A stretch of 64,000 nucleotides of DNA from Brucella tritici (GCF_902825325.1 NZ_CADEAR010000009.1:124001-188000); one strand, 5' to 3'; shown: positions 18,611 to 26,979, counted from the stretch's first letter. Notes: generated by a model not told the origin, from the letters alone. Translations and numbers: made by a program.

Positions 18611-18795
18611 TGTATAGCTAATACAATCATTTTTTTATCTTGGATTTCAGCTCCCGCCTGCGAAATTTTGCTTAACATGCGAACAGCAGCGTGAAACCTA
18701 GCTTACACTGAAAATGAGACGTAAACCGTACCATTTTGGGACAGATCACGATTGTCGTCCCTTTGATTTTCCGCCAGTCTATTTTTGCGGGGGCA

Positions 18796-18854
18796 GGCGA
18801 TGAAGATACGGCCTTTCCGTTGTAGCTGCGGATGGTTTGCCTATCTTCATCGCC
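18796..18854. ncRNA. Candidate structured RNA: 13-bp perfect inverted repeat
   Basis: GGCGATGAAGATA (18796-18808) is perfectly complementary to TATCTTCATCGCC (18842-18854), separated by 33 bases that can pair further (CGGCC near the stem). CTTATTTC follows on the plus strand. It lies in an intergenic space far from either start codon. It could be a small RNA, a leader structure or an operator pair. No known RNA family was recognised. Confidence 0.35.
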
Positions 18855-18959
18855 CTTATTTCATAGCAGAGTCTATTGCCGATACATGTTATTTATCGTG
18901 CGAAGTTCATTGCCAGTAAGTATTACGTGGAATGCAGGAGTGCACGCATATCTATCACT

Positions 18960-19005
18960 TGCATCATCGGGCGGTCTCAGGCTTATCTGACCGCCCGGTG
19001 ATGCA
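18960..19005 (+). promoter_or_regulatory. Strong leader hairpin abutting the DUF2938 ribosome-binding site
   Basis: TGCATCATCGGGCGGTC (18960-18976) pairs with GACCGCCCGGTGATGCA (18989-19005), 17 bp with one G-U pair and a 12-base loop. The last stem base touches AGAGGA, the Shine-Dalgarno of the gene starting at 19020. No T-run follows, so it looks more like a translational or stability element than a terminator. Confidence 0.55.
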
Positions 19006-19019
19006 GAGGAACAATCAAC

Positions 19020-19505
19020 ATGGACATTATTTGGCGTGGAATCCTGGTCGGGATCGGCGCAACGGTCGTAATGGACTTGTGGGCGCTTCTGCTAGCCACA
19101 ATGCCAGGACAGACGCTTCCGAATTGGGGGCTGGTCGGCCGCTGGTTCTGGCATCTTCGCCATGGGCAAATTTTCCACGATGATATTTCCGATGCTGAAC
19201 CCTATAAGCATGAAGTAGTGCTTGGCTGGATCGGGCATTATGCGGTTGGCATTCTTTACGGCATCATCTTTGCCATTTATGGTGGCGCCGAGTGGTTTTC
19301 CGATCCAATATTTCTGCCAGTTTGGATTTTTGGTGTACTCACTGTGGCGGCAGGGTGGTTCCTGTTGCAGCCCGGCTTGGGAATCGGCTGGGCGGCATCC
19401 AAATTGCCGAATGCACGTAACATACGTTTACTCAATCTTGTCGCGCATACGGTTTTCGCTCTTGGCATGTATGGCACGGCTATATTGTTGCAAAGTTCAT
19501 TGTAA
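19020..19505 (+). CDS. DUF2938 family membrane protein
   Basis: A 161-residue inner-membrane protein with four hydrophobic segments. It starts MDIIWRGILVGIGATVVMDLWA and contains GHYAVGILYGIIFAIYGG and GWAASKLPN, which match my memory of the DUF2938 family. The function is unknown. The ATG is preceded by AGAGGA and a large hairpin. It is monocistronic as far as can be seen; the next gene starts 332 bases later. Confidence 0.82.
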   Translation: MDIIWRGILVGIGATVVMDLWALLLATMPGQTLPNWGLVGRWFWHLRHGQIFHDDISDAEPYKHEVVLGWIGHYAVGILYGIIFAIYGGAEWFSDPIFLPVWIFGVLTVAAGWFLLQPGLGIGWAASKLPNARNIRLLNLVAHTVFALGMYGTAILLQSSL

Positions 19506-19837
19506 ACAATCAGTTAGAACTATCAGAACCGCTCCTGCGAGCTGTCTTTTTTGAATCTGTTTCAAATATTTCCCGACAAATGAGTGACTGGCGCGCGGCG
19601 AAATCTCAGTCCACACTAAATCATGTCAACAAACTGGCACTTACACGGCAGAACTGTGCTTTTGTCCGCGATGGGTGTATGGGGAACATGTCCGACTGCA
19701 AATCTGCAGCGGCAACTAACATTATGGCAATCGCATAGGTTGCCTCGGTTCGGCATATTACGAAGCGCAACATGTTGCGCGTCGCAATTTCATGCGAACT
19801 GAGGAACTGATTGACGGGCGCTTGCCTTGGAGGGACG
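19506..19837. other. Gene-free leader region of the purine permease
   Basis: No gene is seen in these 332 bases. A weak hairpin GCTC/GAGC followed by TGTCTTTTTT (19531-19552) may end the DUF2938 transcript. A perfect 16-bp palindrome lies at 19765-19780. I looked for a purine-riboswitch pattern upstream of the permease and did not see one. Confidence 0.5.
19765..19780. promoter_or_regulatory. 16-bp perfect palindrome upstream of the NCS2 permease
   Basis: GCGCAACATGTTGCGC is perfectly self-complementary, ending 57 bases before the permease start codon. The size and symmetry suit an operator for a dimeric repressor of the TetR, MarR or GntR kind. No candidate regulator gene is adjacent. Confidence 0.5.
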
Positions 19838-21130
19838 ATGCTCGAAAAGCTGTTCAAATTACAGGAACACGGCACTACGGCGAGAACGGAAATCATTGCC
19901 GGCGTGACGACCTTCCTGACGATGTCTTATATCATCTTCGTAAACCCGGACATTCTGTCCACCACGGGTATGGATAAAAACGCCGTTTTCGTTGCCACCT
20001 GCCTTGCGGCAGCCCTCGGCTCGATCATCATGGCGCTCGTCGCAAACTGGCCAATCGGTATGGCGCCCGGCATGGGCCTCAATGCTTTCTTCGCTTTCAC
20101 CGTTGTCGGGGCGATGGGCTTTTCCTGGCAGCAGGCGCTCGGCGCCGTTTTCATTTCCGGCATTATCTTCCTGATTTTGACGGTGACAGGCATACGTCGC
20201 TGGTTGGTCGAAGGTATTCCGCATTCTCTGCGTAGCGCGATTGCCGCAGGTATCGGTATGTTTCTCGCGCTGATCGGTTTGAAAAGCGCTGGCGTGGTTG
20301 TTGGCAATCAAGCAACCCTGGTCGGTCTTGGGGATCTGACAAAATCAGGTCCGCTGCTGGCAATTGCCGGCTTCTTCATCATCGCTGTATTGGATGCCCT
20401 GAAAGTTCGCGGAGCGATCCTCATTGGTATTCTTGTCGTCACTGTGGCATCGATTGCTCTTGGCATCAGTCAATTCGGCGGCATTTTCTCGGCCCCTCCG
20501 AGCCTGGCTCCAACCTTCCTTCAGCTTGATGTGATGGGCGCTCTGCATACCGGCATTCTGCACGTGATTCTGGTTTTCGTGCTGGTCGAAGTTTTTGACG
20601 CTACCGGCACGCTGATTGGCGTGGCAAAGCGCGGCGGCCTGATCGAACCGGGGAAGCCAAACCGTCTTGGGCGCGCCCTTTTTGCCGACAGCACGGCGAT
20701 TCTTGGTGGTTCGCTTCTAGGTACGTCTTCCACGACGGCTTATGTCGAAAGCGCATCGGGTGTTCAGGCTGGCGGTCGCACAGGTCTGACCGCTCTGGTT
20801 GTGGCACTCCTGTTCCTTGCTGCCTTGTTTATTTCGCCGCTCGCTGGTTCGGTTCCAGCCTATGCGACAGCACCGGCCCTGATCTACGTTGCTTGCTTGA
20901 TGATGCGTGAGCTGACCGAGATCGAGTGGCACGATGTAACGGAAGCGGCACCTGCAGCGCTGACGGCTTTGGCTATCCCGTTCACCTATTCCATCGCAAA
21001 CGGTTTGGCCTTTGGCTTCATCAGCTACGTCGTGCTCAAAGCCTTCACCGGCAAGGCGCGTGACGTACATCTGGCTACCTGGCTGGTTGCAGCACTCTTC
21101 GTCATCCGCTTCGCATTCTTTGCGGAGTGA
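19838..21130 (+). CDS. NCS2 family purine permease (AzgA/GhxP type)
   Basis: A 430-residue inner-membrane proton symporter of the AzgA-like branch of NCS2, importing hypoxanthine, guanine and/or adenine. It begins MLEKLFKLQEHGTTARTEII and carries TFLTMSYIIFVNP, GMGLNAFFAFTVV, the substrate-region motif VEVFDATGTLIGVA and GTSSTTAYVESASG. The ATG at 19838 has GGAGGG 5 bases upstream; an in-frame upstream codon at 19811 lacks a site. A deaminase gene follows after a terminator, suggesting linked purine use. Confidence 0.94.
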   Translation: MLEKLFKLQEHGTTARTEIIAGVTTFLTMSYIIFVNPDILSTTGMDKNAVFVATCLAAALGSIIMALVANWPIGMAPGMGLNAFFAFTVVGAMGFSWQQALGAVFISGIIFLILTVTGIRRWLVEGIPHSLRSAIAAGIGMFLALIGLKSAGVVVGNQATLVGLGDLTKSGPLLAIAGFFIIAVLDALKVRGAILIGILVVTVASIALGISQFGGIFSAPPSLAPTFLQLDVMGALHTGILHVILVFVLVEVFDATGTLIGVAKRGGLIEPGKPNRLGRALFADSTAILGGSLLGTSSTTAYVESASGVQAGGRTGLTALVVALLFLAALFISPLAGSVPAYATAPALIYVACLMMRELTEIEWHDVTEAAPAALTALAIPFTYSIANGLAFGFISYVVLKAFTGKARDVHLATWLVAALFVIRFAFFAE

Positions 21131-21138
21131 CAATAGAT

Positions 21139-21168
21139 GCGCCGGGCTAAGACAGCCCGGCGCTTTTC
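21139..21168 (+). terminator. Intrinsic terminator of the NCS2 permease gene
   Basis: A perfect 10-bp GC-rich stem GCGCCGGGCT/AGCCCGGCGC with a 5-base loop, followed by TTTTCTG. It lies 8 bases after the permease stop and ends 25 bases before the deaminase start, so the deaminase would depend on partial read-through or its own promoter. Confidence 0.88.
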
Positions 21169-21192
21169 TGCAACATCGGGAGGAATAGAACT

Positions 21193-21792
21193 GTGCAGAC
21201 AGATGAACTGAAACTGCTTGAAAAGCTGATCGACGTTATCGAGCAGAATGTTATCCCGCTGACCGAACGAGGCGTGGCAGAGGGCAACAAGGTTTTCGGT
21301 GCAGCATTGTTGCGCAAATCGGATCTATCCCTTGTTCTTGCGGAAACTAACAATGAAACTGAAAACCCACTCTGGCACGGTGAAGTGCACACCTTGAAGC
21401 GTTTCTACGAAATGCCGGAGAACGGACGTCCGGACACGAAAGACATGGTCTTTCTTTCCACTCATGAGCCTTGTTCCATGTGCCTTTCGGCAATTACATG
21501 GAGTGGCTTTGACAATTTCTACTACCTGTTCAGTCACGAGGATTCACGAGATGCTTTCTCGATCCCCCACGATTTGAAGATCCTCAAGGAAGTCTTCACG
21601 CTGGAGCCGGGTGGATATAACCGCGATAATGCCTTCTGGCATAGTCACTCGATCCCGAAGATGGTTGCCTCCCTGCCTGATGCCGACCGCCAGCGTCTTG
21701 GCAAACGACTTGATGCTATTTTCGCCAAATATGACGAATTGTCCGACACATATCAGGCAAGCAAAGATGGAAACGCTATCCCCCTCAATTGA
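21193..21792 (+). CDS. Cytidine/deoxycytidylate-deaminase-fold nucleoside/nucleobase deaminase
   Basis: A 199-residue cytosolic zinc hydrolase of the cytidine-deaminase fold. The zinc site is visible as H62-G-E64 (WHGEVHTL) and P-C94-S-M-C97. The start is GTG at 21193 with GGGAGGAA upstream. The protein is longer than a typical guanine or tRNA-adenosine deaminase (about 150-160 residues) because of a C-terminal extension (DADRQRLGKRLDAIFAKYDE). The substrate is unknown. The neighbouring purine permease suggests a purine or related amino-heterocycle, but the pterin/cytosine branches of the fold remain possible. Confidence 0.82.
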   Translation: MQTDELKLLEKLIDVIEQNVIPLTERGVAEGNKVFGAALLRKSDLSLVLAETNNETENPLWHGEVHTLKRFYEMPENGRPDTKDMVFLSTHEPCSMCLSAITWSGFDNFYYLFSHEDSRDAFSIPHDLKILKEVFTLEPGGYNRDNAFWHSHSIPKMVASLPDADRQRLGKRLDAIFAKYDELSDTYQASKDGNAIPLN

Positions 21793-21902
21793 GGAGAAAT
21801 CGCTTTTCATAGTCATACGCCTGAAATAGGCGCGTGCCAGAGGGGATGCGCGATGTCGGATATTCGGCTCGCGCATTTTTCATGTCTGACAGGACGAGCA
21901 TC

Positions 21903-22823
21903 ATGACCTCTGACCACACAATATCAGCGATTGGCTTCTGCACCCCGACGGGTGACGGCAATTTCAGCACGCTTGAGGGCGCAATCCGCAACATCGTCGA
22001 ACTTGGTTCGGAAGCTGTAGAATTGTCGCTATATGGCGAGGAAATAATCTCGGGCGGTCGTCTCATTCCGCAACGCGTGGATCGTCTTGTCAATATCACC
22101 AGACAGTTTGATACGCGCTACAGTGTCCACGGACAGATCGTTTCCAACTTCATGGATCGCGAGCATCTAGAATATCAGAAAGCGGTCGTTCGAGCGATGC
22201 TCGAACTTTGCGACCGTGTCGGGGCGGAAATTCTGGTTCATCACTCTGGCCATGCTCCCACGCCAGCGCTTTCTCGTATTCCTGATCTCGATAAGATGGA
22301 ACGAGATGCGCTCGCTGAAATGGCGGAGCTTGCAAACACCTATGGCGTCCGGATCGCACTGGAGAATATCTTCGCTATGAGCGACGCTGAATATCGGCAG
22401 ACACCGGCCCAGGTCGCCGAAACGGTTGCCGTGATCAATCATCCGTCCGTATGTGGATTGATCGACTTCAGCCACGCCTATATTGAATGCACACGCTTGG
22501 GTCTGGATTGGCGTCCGCAGATTCGCGCTATGGCGCCTGTGACCGGACATCTACATATACACGACAGTTTTGGTCGCCCTTACACGATGAACAAGTTTTA
22601 TCATCCTGCGGAAGCAACAGCTCTAGGTATTGGCGATCTGCACCTGCCGATCGGATGGGGCGATATTCCGTGGGAAGAAATTTTCGATGAACTGACGTTC
22701 CTGCCCGATACGTTCATGATTATGGAAATCGGAGAAGATCGCTTCAGTACCGAACAAGCCGATAGTCTTGTACGGGCTCGCAAGCTGGCTGAACGAGTTA
22801 ACAATCGTCTGAAAGCGGCTTGA
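21903..22823 (+). CDS. Sugar phosphate isomerase/epimerase-like TIM-barrel protein
   Basis: A protein of about 306 residues of the AP-endonuclease-2/xylose-isomerase-like TIM barrel fold. Candidate metal residues follow the usual order: Glu in ALENIFAM, Asp/His in DFSHAY, His in HLHIHDSFG and Glu in MEIGEDRF. I chose the ATG at 21903 (MTSDHTIS); in-frame starts at 21834 and 21882 would add residues unlike the family. Members epimerise or isomerise sugars or inositols, or cleave cyclic substrates; the specificity is not visible. It lies 110 bases after the deaminase gene. Confidence 0.8.
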   Translation: MTSDHTISAIGFCTPTGDGNFSTLEGAIRNIVELGSEAVELSLYGEEIISGGRLIPQRVDRLVNITRQFDTRYSVHGQIVSNFMDREHLEYQKAVVRAMLELCDRVGAEILVHHSGHAPTPALSRIPDLDKMERDALAEMAELANTYGVRIALENIFAMSDAEYRQTPAQVAETVAVINHPSVCGLIDFSHAYIECTRLGLDWRPQIRAMAPVTGHLHIHDSFGRPYTMNKFYHPAEATALGIGDLHLPIGWGDIPWEEIFDELTFLPDTFMIMEIGEDRFSTEQADSLVRARKLAERVNNRLKAA

Positions 22824-22833
22824 TCGAAATGAG

Positions 22834-22868
22834 ATAGGCCGCGCAATAAGCGCGGCCTATTCTTTTTG
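22834..22868 (+). terminator. Intrinsic terminator between convergent genes
   Basis: A perfect 11-bp stem ATAGGCCGCGC/GCGCGGCCTAT with a 5-base loop, followed by TCTTTTTG. It ends the plus-strand TIM-barrel gene. Read on the minus strand it also lies just past the TRAP binding-protein gene, though with a poor T-tract. Confidence 0.88.
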
Positions 22869-22880
22869 TTCAGGCTTTTA

Positions 22881-23885
22881 CTATTTGCGGATTTCACCAA
22901 GCTGCTTTTGTACCGCATCAATGACATCGTCGCCGATCTGGGACTTGTACTTGGCATAGATCGGCTGGGATTTCTCGAGCATGCGGGCATGCTCTTCCGG
23001 CGAGAGTGTGTTTACCTCCAGACCCGCTTCCTTGATCTTCTCGAGCGACTTCTGGTTCAGTTCGCGAATGACCTTGCGTTCAACGTCCCGGCCGACAACT
23101 GCACATTCACGCAAGGCAGCTTGTTCTTCCGGTGAATATGTGTCGAAGATCGGCTTGGAATACAGGAACAGAAACGGTGTATAGGCATGTTTCGTTTCTG
23201 TGATGTACTTCTGCACTTCGAAGAATTTTGACGTATCGATTGTGACGTAAGGGTTTTCCTGTGCGTCGATAGCTTTTGTTTCCAGCGCCGAGAAAATTTC
23301 ACCGAAAGCCATTGGCGTCGCGTTGGCACCGAAATTCTGGAATGTGTCGAGGAAGATGTTGTTCTGCATCACGCGGACTTTCATGCCGCTGAAATCTTCC
23401 CACTTATTAACTGGATGCTTTGAATTCGAAAGGTTTCGAAAGCCGTTTTCCCAATAAGCAAGATTGACGAGCCCGACAGCAGCAAGCTTTTCGTCCATCA
23501 TCTTGCCGAAGGGGCCGTCGACGACGGCATCTGCCTCTTCATCGTTGGCAAAGAGAAATGGCAGGTCGAAAACGCCAAGCGCGGGAACGATTCCGACGAG
23601 TGGTGATGACGATGTGACGACGCCTTCCTGTACACCGGAACGCAGTGCCTGCGTTGCCTGCAAATCGCCTCCCAATGCTCCACCCCAGAACGCGGTTATC
23701 TTCATCTTGCCGCCGGATTTTTCAGCAAGACATTCATTCATGGCCTTGATGCCGTTACCGACAGGATGATCCTCGTTAATGCCGTTCGAAACGCGGATAT
23801 TGCGATCTTGAAATTCGGCGAATGCAGGTACAATTAGCGCTCCCGCCATGAGGGCGGTCGTTGCCAGCATAATCAGTTTTTTCAT
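22881..23885 (-). CDS. TRAP transporter solute-binding protein, DctP family
   Basis: A periplasmic binding protein of 334 residues with a signal peptide (MKKLIMLATTALMAGALIVP, cleavage near AFA-EF). It delivers an organic acid to the TRAP permease. The conserved carboxylate-binding arginine is Arg171 (MKVRVMQN), with Arg150 (ENGFRN) and the ENPYVTI motif that contacts substrate in this family. It is the last gene of the minus-strand arm, 30 bases after the large permease gene. The enzymes in front suggest that the ligand is a sugar acid. Confidence 0.93.
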   Translation of the reverse strand: MKKLIMLATTALMAGALIVPAFAEFQDRNIRVSNGINEDHPVGNGIKAMNECLAEKSGGKMKITAFWGGALGGDLQATQALRSGVQEGVVTSSSPLVGIVPALGVFDLPFLFANDEEADAVVDGPFGKMMDEKLAAVGLVNLAYWENGFRNLSNSKHPVNKWEDFSGMKVRVMQNNIFLDTFQNFGANATPMAFGEIFSALETKAIDAQENPYVTIDTSKFFEVQKYITETKHAYTPFLFLYSKPIFDTYSPEEQAALRECAVVGRDVERKVIRELNQKSLEKIKEAGLEVNTLSPEEHARMLEKSQPIYAKYKSQIGDDVIDAVQKQLGEIRK

Positions 23886-23915
23886 AGAACTCTCCTCCCA
23901 GAGTTGATGTTAAAC

Positions 23916-25193
23916 TTAATGAAGCCAGTTCATGGGCACCAGAACAAGATTTGGAAACAGAACCAGCAGGAACAAGACAATGACCTGCGAAATCAGGAAC
24001 GGATTGACGCCGGCGACCACTTTTCCAAGCGGTACCTTTGATACGCCGCTGACTACATTCAGCACCACGCCAACAGGCGGCGTGATAAGTCCGATACTGT
24101 TATTCATGATGAACAAAACACCGAAATAGGCCGGGTCGATACCTGCTTGTTTGACAATCGGCATCAGGACTGGTGTCAGGATCAGGATTGTCGGCGTAAG
24201 GTCCAGCGCCGTTCCGACCACGAGCACCAGGATCATGATCGCAAACATCAGCAGTTTGGGGCTGTCAATCAGCGGAGCGATATAGCCGCTGATTTCCGCC
24301 GGAATGTTTGCTGCTGTTATCAGCCATGACGAAACCAGCGCCGAGGCGACAAGAAACATAATGACTGAGGTCGTTTTTGCGGCCCGTAGAAAGACGCCGT
24401 AAAGATCGACAAATCTGAGTTCGCGATAGATGAACATGCCAACAAAGAGGGCATAGGCTGCGGCTACCACGGCTGCTTCTGTTGGCGTCATGACACCCAT
24501 TCGAATGCCGCCAAGAATGATGATCGGCATACCGAGCGCCCATAGTGCGCGCGCGGTCGCTTGTAGCCGATCTTTACCGGATTGCTTCGGAAGTACTTTT
24601 AGATTGTCTTTTCTGACAACAATCTGCCAGGTGAAGAGAAGGGCAATACCCATCATCAGGCCCGGCACGATGCCTGCCATGAAAAGCTGCGTTATGGATA
24701 CATTTGCAGCGACACCGAATACGATCATTGCCATGGATGGCGGAATGACCGGTGCGATGATGCCGCCGGCAGCCATCAGTCCGGCTGAGCGCGGGATGTT
24801 ATAGCCTGCTTTCGCCATCATAGGGACGAGGATGGTTGCAAGCGCCGCGGTGTCAGCCGCAGCCGAGCCTGATACGCTGGCCATGATGATGGCCGCAAGA
24901 ATGGCAACGACCCCGAGGCCGCCGCGAATATGACCGACACAAGCTATGGCGAAATCAATGATGCGGCGGGACAAGCCGCCGGAATTCATCAGTTCACCGG
25001 CCAGAATGAAGAAAGGGATTGCCAGAAGGGTGAAGGAGTCGACCCCGGCAATCATATTTTGCGCGATGATCTGCGTATTGAACATCCCCATGTACAACAT
25101 GAGAACGACACCGCAGAACATAAGCGAGAAGGCAATCGGAACACCAATGGCCATAGCGCTGAGGAGCGAGCCGACAAATACCACAAGCGTCAT
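23916..25193 (-). CDS. TRAP transporter large permease, DctM family
   Basis: A 425-residue inner-membrane protein with about twelve hydrophobic helices, the sodium-coupled transport subunit of the TRAP importer. Family stretches include PIAFSLMFCGVVLMLYMG, AGELMNSGGLSRRIIDFA, SGSAAADTAALATILVPMM and the C-terminal ITPPVGVVLNVVSGVS. It lies 5 bases after the DctQ gene. Confidence 0.95.
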   Translation of the reverse strand: MTLVVFVGSLLSAMAIGVPIAFSLMFCGVVLMLYMGMFNTQIIAQNMIAGVDSFTLLAIPFFILAGELMNSGGLSRRIIDFAIACVGHIRGGLGVVAILAAIIMASVSGSAAADTAALATILVPMMAKAGYNIPRSAGLMAAGGIIAPVIPPSMAMIVFGVAANVSITQLFMAGIVPGLMMGIALLFTWQIVVRKDNLKVLPKQSGKDRLQATARALWALGMPIIILGGIRMGVMTPTEAAVVAAAYALFVGMFIYRELRFVDLYGVFLRAAKTTSVIMFLVASALVSSWLITAANIPAEISGYIAPLIDSPKLLMFAIMILVLVVGTALDLTPTILILTPVLMPIVKQAGIDPAYFGVLFIMNNSIGLITPPVGVVLNVVSGVSKVPLGKVVAGVNPFLISQVIVLFLLVLFPNLVLVPMNWLH

Positions 25194-25198
25194 GTCGT

Positions 25199-25723
25199 CT
25201 ACTCCATCAGATGGTCGAGCGAATGTTCGCCCGCAAAGGTGGCAATTTCCTCATCGGTCAGACGACCGGTAACGGCACGAAGGAAACGTTCAGCTGCAAT
25301 GATGAACATTGCGCCGCCGGTAAATAATCCGACGCCGTAGACCCAGATCATCGAGAGCCCGGTGACGGGTGCGACCATGCTGGCGTTGATGTCGAATTGC
25401 TTCCATGTGCCCCAGAAGAAAATGCCCGAGCATAACAAGACGATTAGATAGCTGATTGCCATGCATGTAATGCGGCCCTGTCGCCCAAAACGGGCAACCA
25501 GTGACTCAATACCTAGATGGCTGTTCTCTCTAAACGTGAGAACTGCGCCGAGAAATGCTACCCAAACGAAGAAATAACGTGAAAGTTCTTCTGATACGGT
25601 CAGTCCGGAATTTGCGGCGTAGCGCAAAATCACGTTGACGAAGACCATGATTGCCATGCCGGCAAGGAGAAAGACGAGAAGTGCACCAAGTATCTTGTAG
25701 AAGAAGTCTATGGCTTTCGTCAT
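25199..25723 (-). CDS. TRAP transporter small permease, DctQ family
   Basis: A 174-residue membrane protein with four helices, partner of DctM. It begins MTKAIDFFYKILGALLVFLLAG; the family motif EELSRYFFVWVAFLGAV lies near residue 44. The ATG at 25723 has GAGGGCGG upstream. An extended open frame to 25960 overlaps the FAH-family gene in another frame and is not coding. It starts 10 bases after the upstream gene's stop. Confidence 0.94.
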   Translation of the reverse strand: MTKAIDFFYKILGALLVFLLAGMAIMVFVNVILRYAANSGLTVSEELSRYFFVWVAFLGAVLTFRENSHLGIESLVARFGRQGRITCMAISYLIVLLCSGIFFWGTWKQFDINASMVAPVTGLSMIWVYGVGLFTGGAMFIIAAERFLRAVTGRLTDEEIATFAGEHSLDHLME

Positions 25724-25733
25724 CTGTCCGCCC

Positions 25734-26903
25734 TCAGACTTTATCGAGCAGATCGCGGGCCTGCAGGTTCTGTACCAAGGCTCTGATGCCGAAAGTCCAT
25801 TCAGGACATTTGTCGGTCCGGTCGACCCAGTTGACGAGGCGACCGAGCTTGGGAGTTGATATCTCCACACGGTCGCCGACTTCGTGCGTGAAACCTTGTC
25901 CGGCGCCGCGACGGTCCTTGACGGGCGCGAACATTGTACCGAGGAACAATACCGCGCCATCCGGATATTGATGATTGCGGTTCATCATCTGCGATGCGAG
26001 GTTTTCGGGATCTCGGCTAATCGCTTCCATCGGGCTTTCGCCGGTCATCTCGAAGCCGTCAGCTCCGTGGACTGTCAGCGACAGCTTCAGCTTGCGTAAT
26101 ACATCCATGGTGAATTCGCCATCAAACAGGCGAATGAAGGGACCGATAGCACAGGAAGCATTGTTATCCTTGGCTTTGCCAAGCAGGAGAGCTGAACGTC
26201 CTTCGACGTCCCTGAGATTGACGTCGTTCCCCAGAGTTGCACCGACGATGCGTCCGTCTGAAGCGACGACCAGTACGACTTCAGGTTCGGGATTGTTCCA
26301 TTGTGAAATCGGCAGAATACCAACGGTCGCGCCGCAGCCAACCGCAGACATAGGCTGAGATTTGGTGAAAATTTCCGCATCAGGGCCAATGCCCACCTCA
26401 AGATATTGGGACCAGAGCCCCATTTCCTGCAGGAGTGCTTTAACGCCCGCCGCTTTCTCTGACCCCGCCACGACACCCCGCAAATTGTCGCCGATGACGG
26501 GGGCGAGACGTTCGCGAATTTCGCGGGCGCGGGAAGGGTCACCTTTTGCCTGTTCTTCGATCACACGTTCAAGCATGCTGTCAGCAAAGGTGACGCCTGC
26601 CGCTTTGATGGATTGCAAATCGATAGGAGCAAGTAACTCTCCGCGTTCACCGGAAAGAAAATCGTCCACAGAGCCGAGATTCGGAAAGCTTTCTGTAGCT
26701 TTCAATTCGTTTATTAGTGAACTGCGCTCCAGAAGGCCTGAAACTGTAGCGGACAAGCTGGATAGATCGTACACATGACCGTTTTTCACCAATACTGGAC
26801 AGGGGCCGTTTTCGGCCTTTGACCACACACGGCCGATCAAAACCGCTGAATGGCTGTCGTCAGGCAAAATTGTCGTTGCTTTCAATTCACGCTTGTCTTG
26901 CAC
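25734..26903 (-). CDS. Fumarylacetoacetate hydrolase family protein (long COG3970-like type)
   Basis: A 389-residue cytosolic enzyme of the FAH fold. The C-terminal catalytic domain shows NPEPEVVLVVASDGRIVGAT, GNDVNLRDVEGRSALLLGKA and GTMFAPV, with acidic metal ligands. The N-terminal domain (LIGRVW ... VYDLSSLSATVSGLL) is typical of the long type. Long FAH proteins in sugar-acid loci often dehydrate or cleave 2-keto-3-deoxy sugar acids; the exact reaction is inferred. I favour the GTG at 26903 because GGGAGG lies 5 bases upstream; an in-frame ATG at 26921 would place that Shine-Dalgarno inside the gene. Confidence 0.85.
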   Translation of the reverse strand: MQDKRELKATTILPDDSHSAVLIGRVWSKAENGPCPVLVKNGHVYDLSSLSATVSGLLERSSLINELKATESFPNLGSVDDFLSGERGELLAPIDLQSIKAAGVTFADSMLERVIEEQAKGDPSRAREIRERLAPVIGDNLRGVVAGSEKAAGVKALLQEMGLWSQYLEVGIGPDAEIFTKSQPMSAVGCGATVGILPISQWNNPEPEVVLVVASDGRIVGATLGNDVNLRDVEGRSALLLGKAKDNNASCAIGPFIRLFDGEFTMDVLRKLKLSLTVHGADGFEMTGESPMEAISRDPENLASQMMNRNHQYPDGAVLFLGTMFAPVKDRRGAGQGFTHEVGDRVEISTPKLGRLVNWVDRTDKCPEWTFGIRALVQNLQARDLLDKV

Positions 26904-26944
26904 AGATACCTCCCAATGCATGACCGTTTCCCACAGGCCATATG

Positions 26945-26979
26945 TTGTCAGGATGTCTGACAACAATAGTTCTATTGTT
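26945..26979. promoter_or_regulatory. Two overlapping inverted repeats upstream of the FAH-TRAP genes
   Basis: TTGTCAG-N5-CTGACAA (26945-26963) is followed immediately by the perfect 18-bp palindrome AACAATAGTTCTATTGTT (26962-26979). The first includes GGATGTCTGACAACA, which matches the motif in the divergent promoter at 30228-30242 at 12 of 15 positions. They lie in the 120 bases between the dehydratase and FAH genes, so an internal regulated promoter is likely. Confidence 0.6.

Larger units (their letters stand above)
18611..19019. other. Long gene-free interval with two strong inverted repeats
   Basis: No convincing protein gene is visible in these 409 bases between the DUF1127 terminator and the DUF2938 gene. 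They contain two inverted repeats listed separately (18796-18854 and 18960-19005). The first could be a small RNA; the second is the end of the DUF2938 leader. Confidence 0.6.

Noticed and set aside
19506-19837. Possible purine riboswitch before the NCS2 permease
   Set aside because: No three-way-junction pattern with the conserved loop sequences of the purine riboswitch was visible; only a palindrome and a weak terminator-like hairpin were found.
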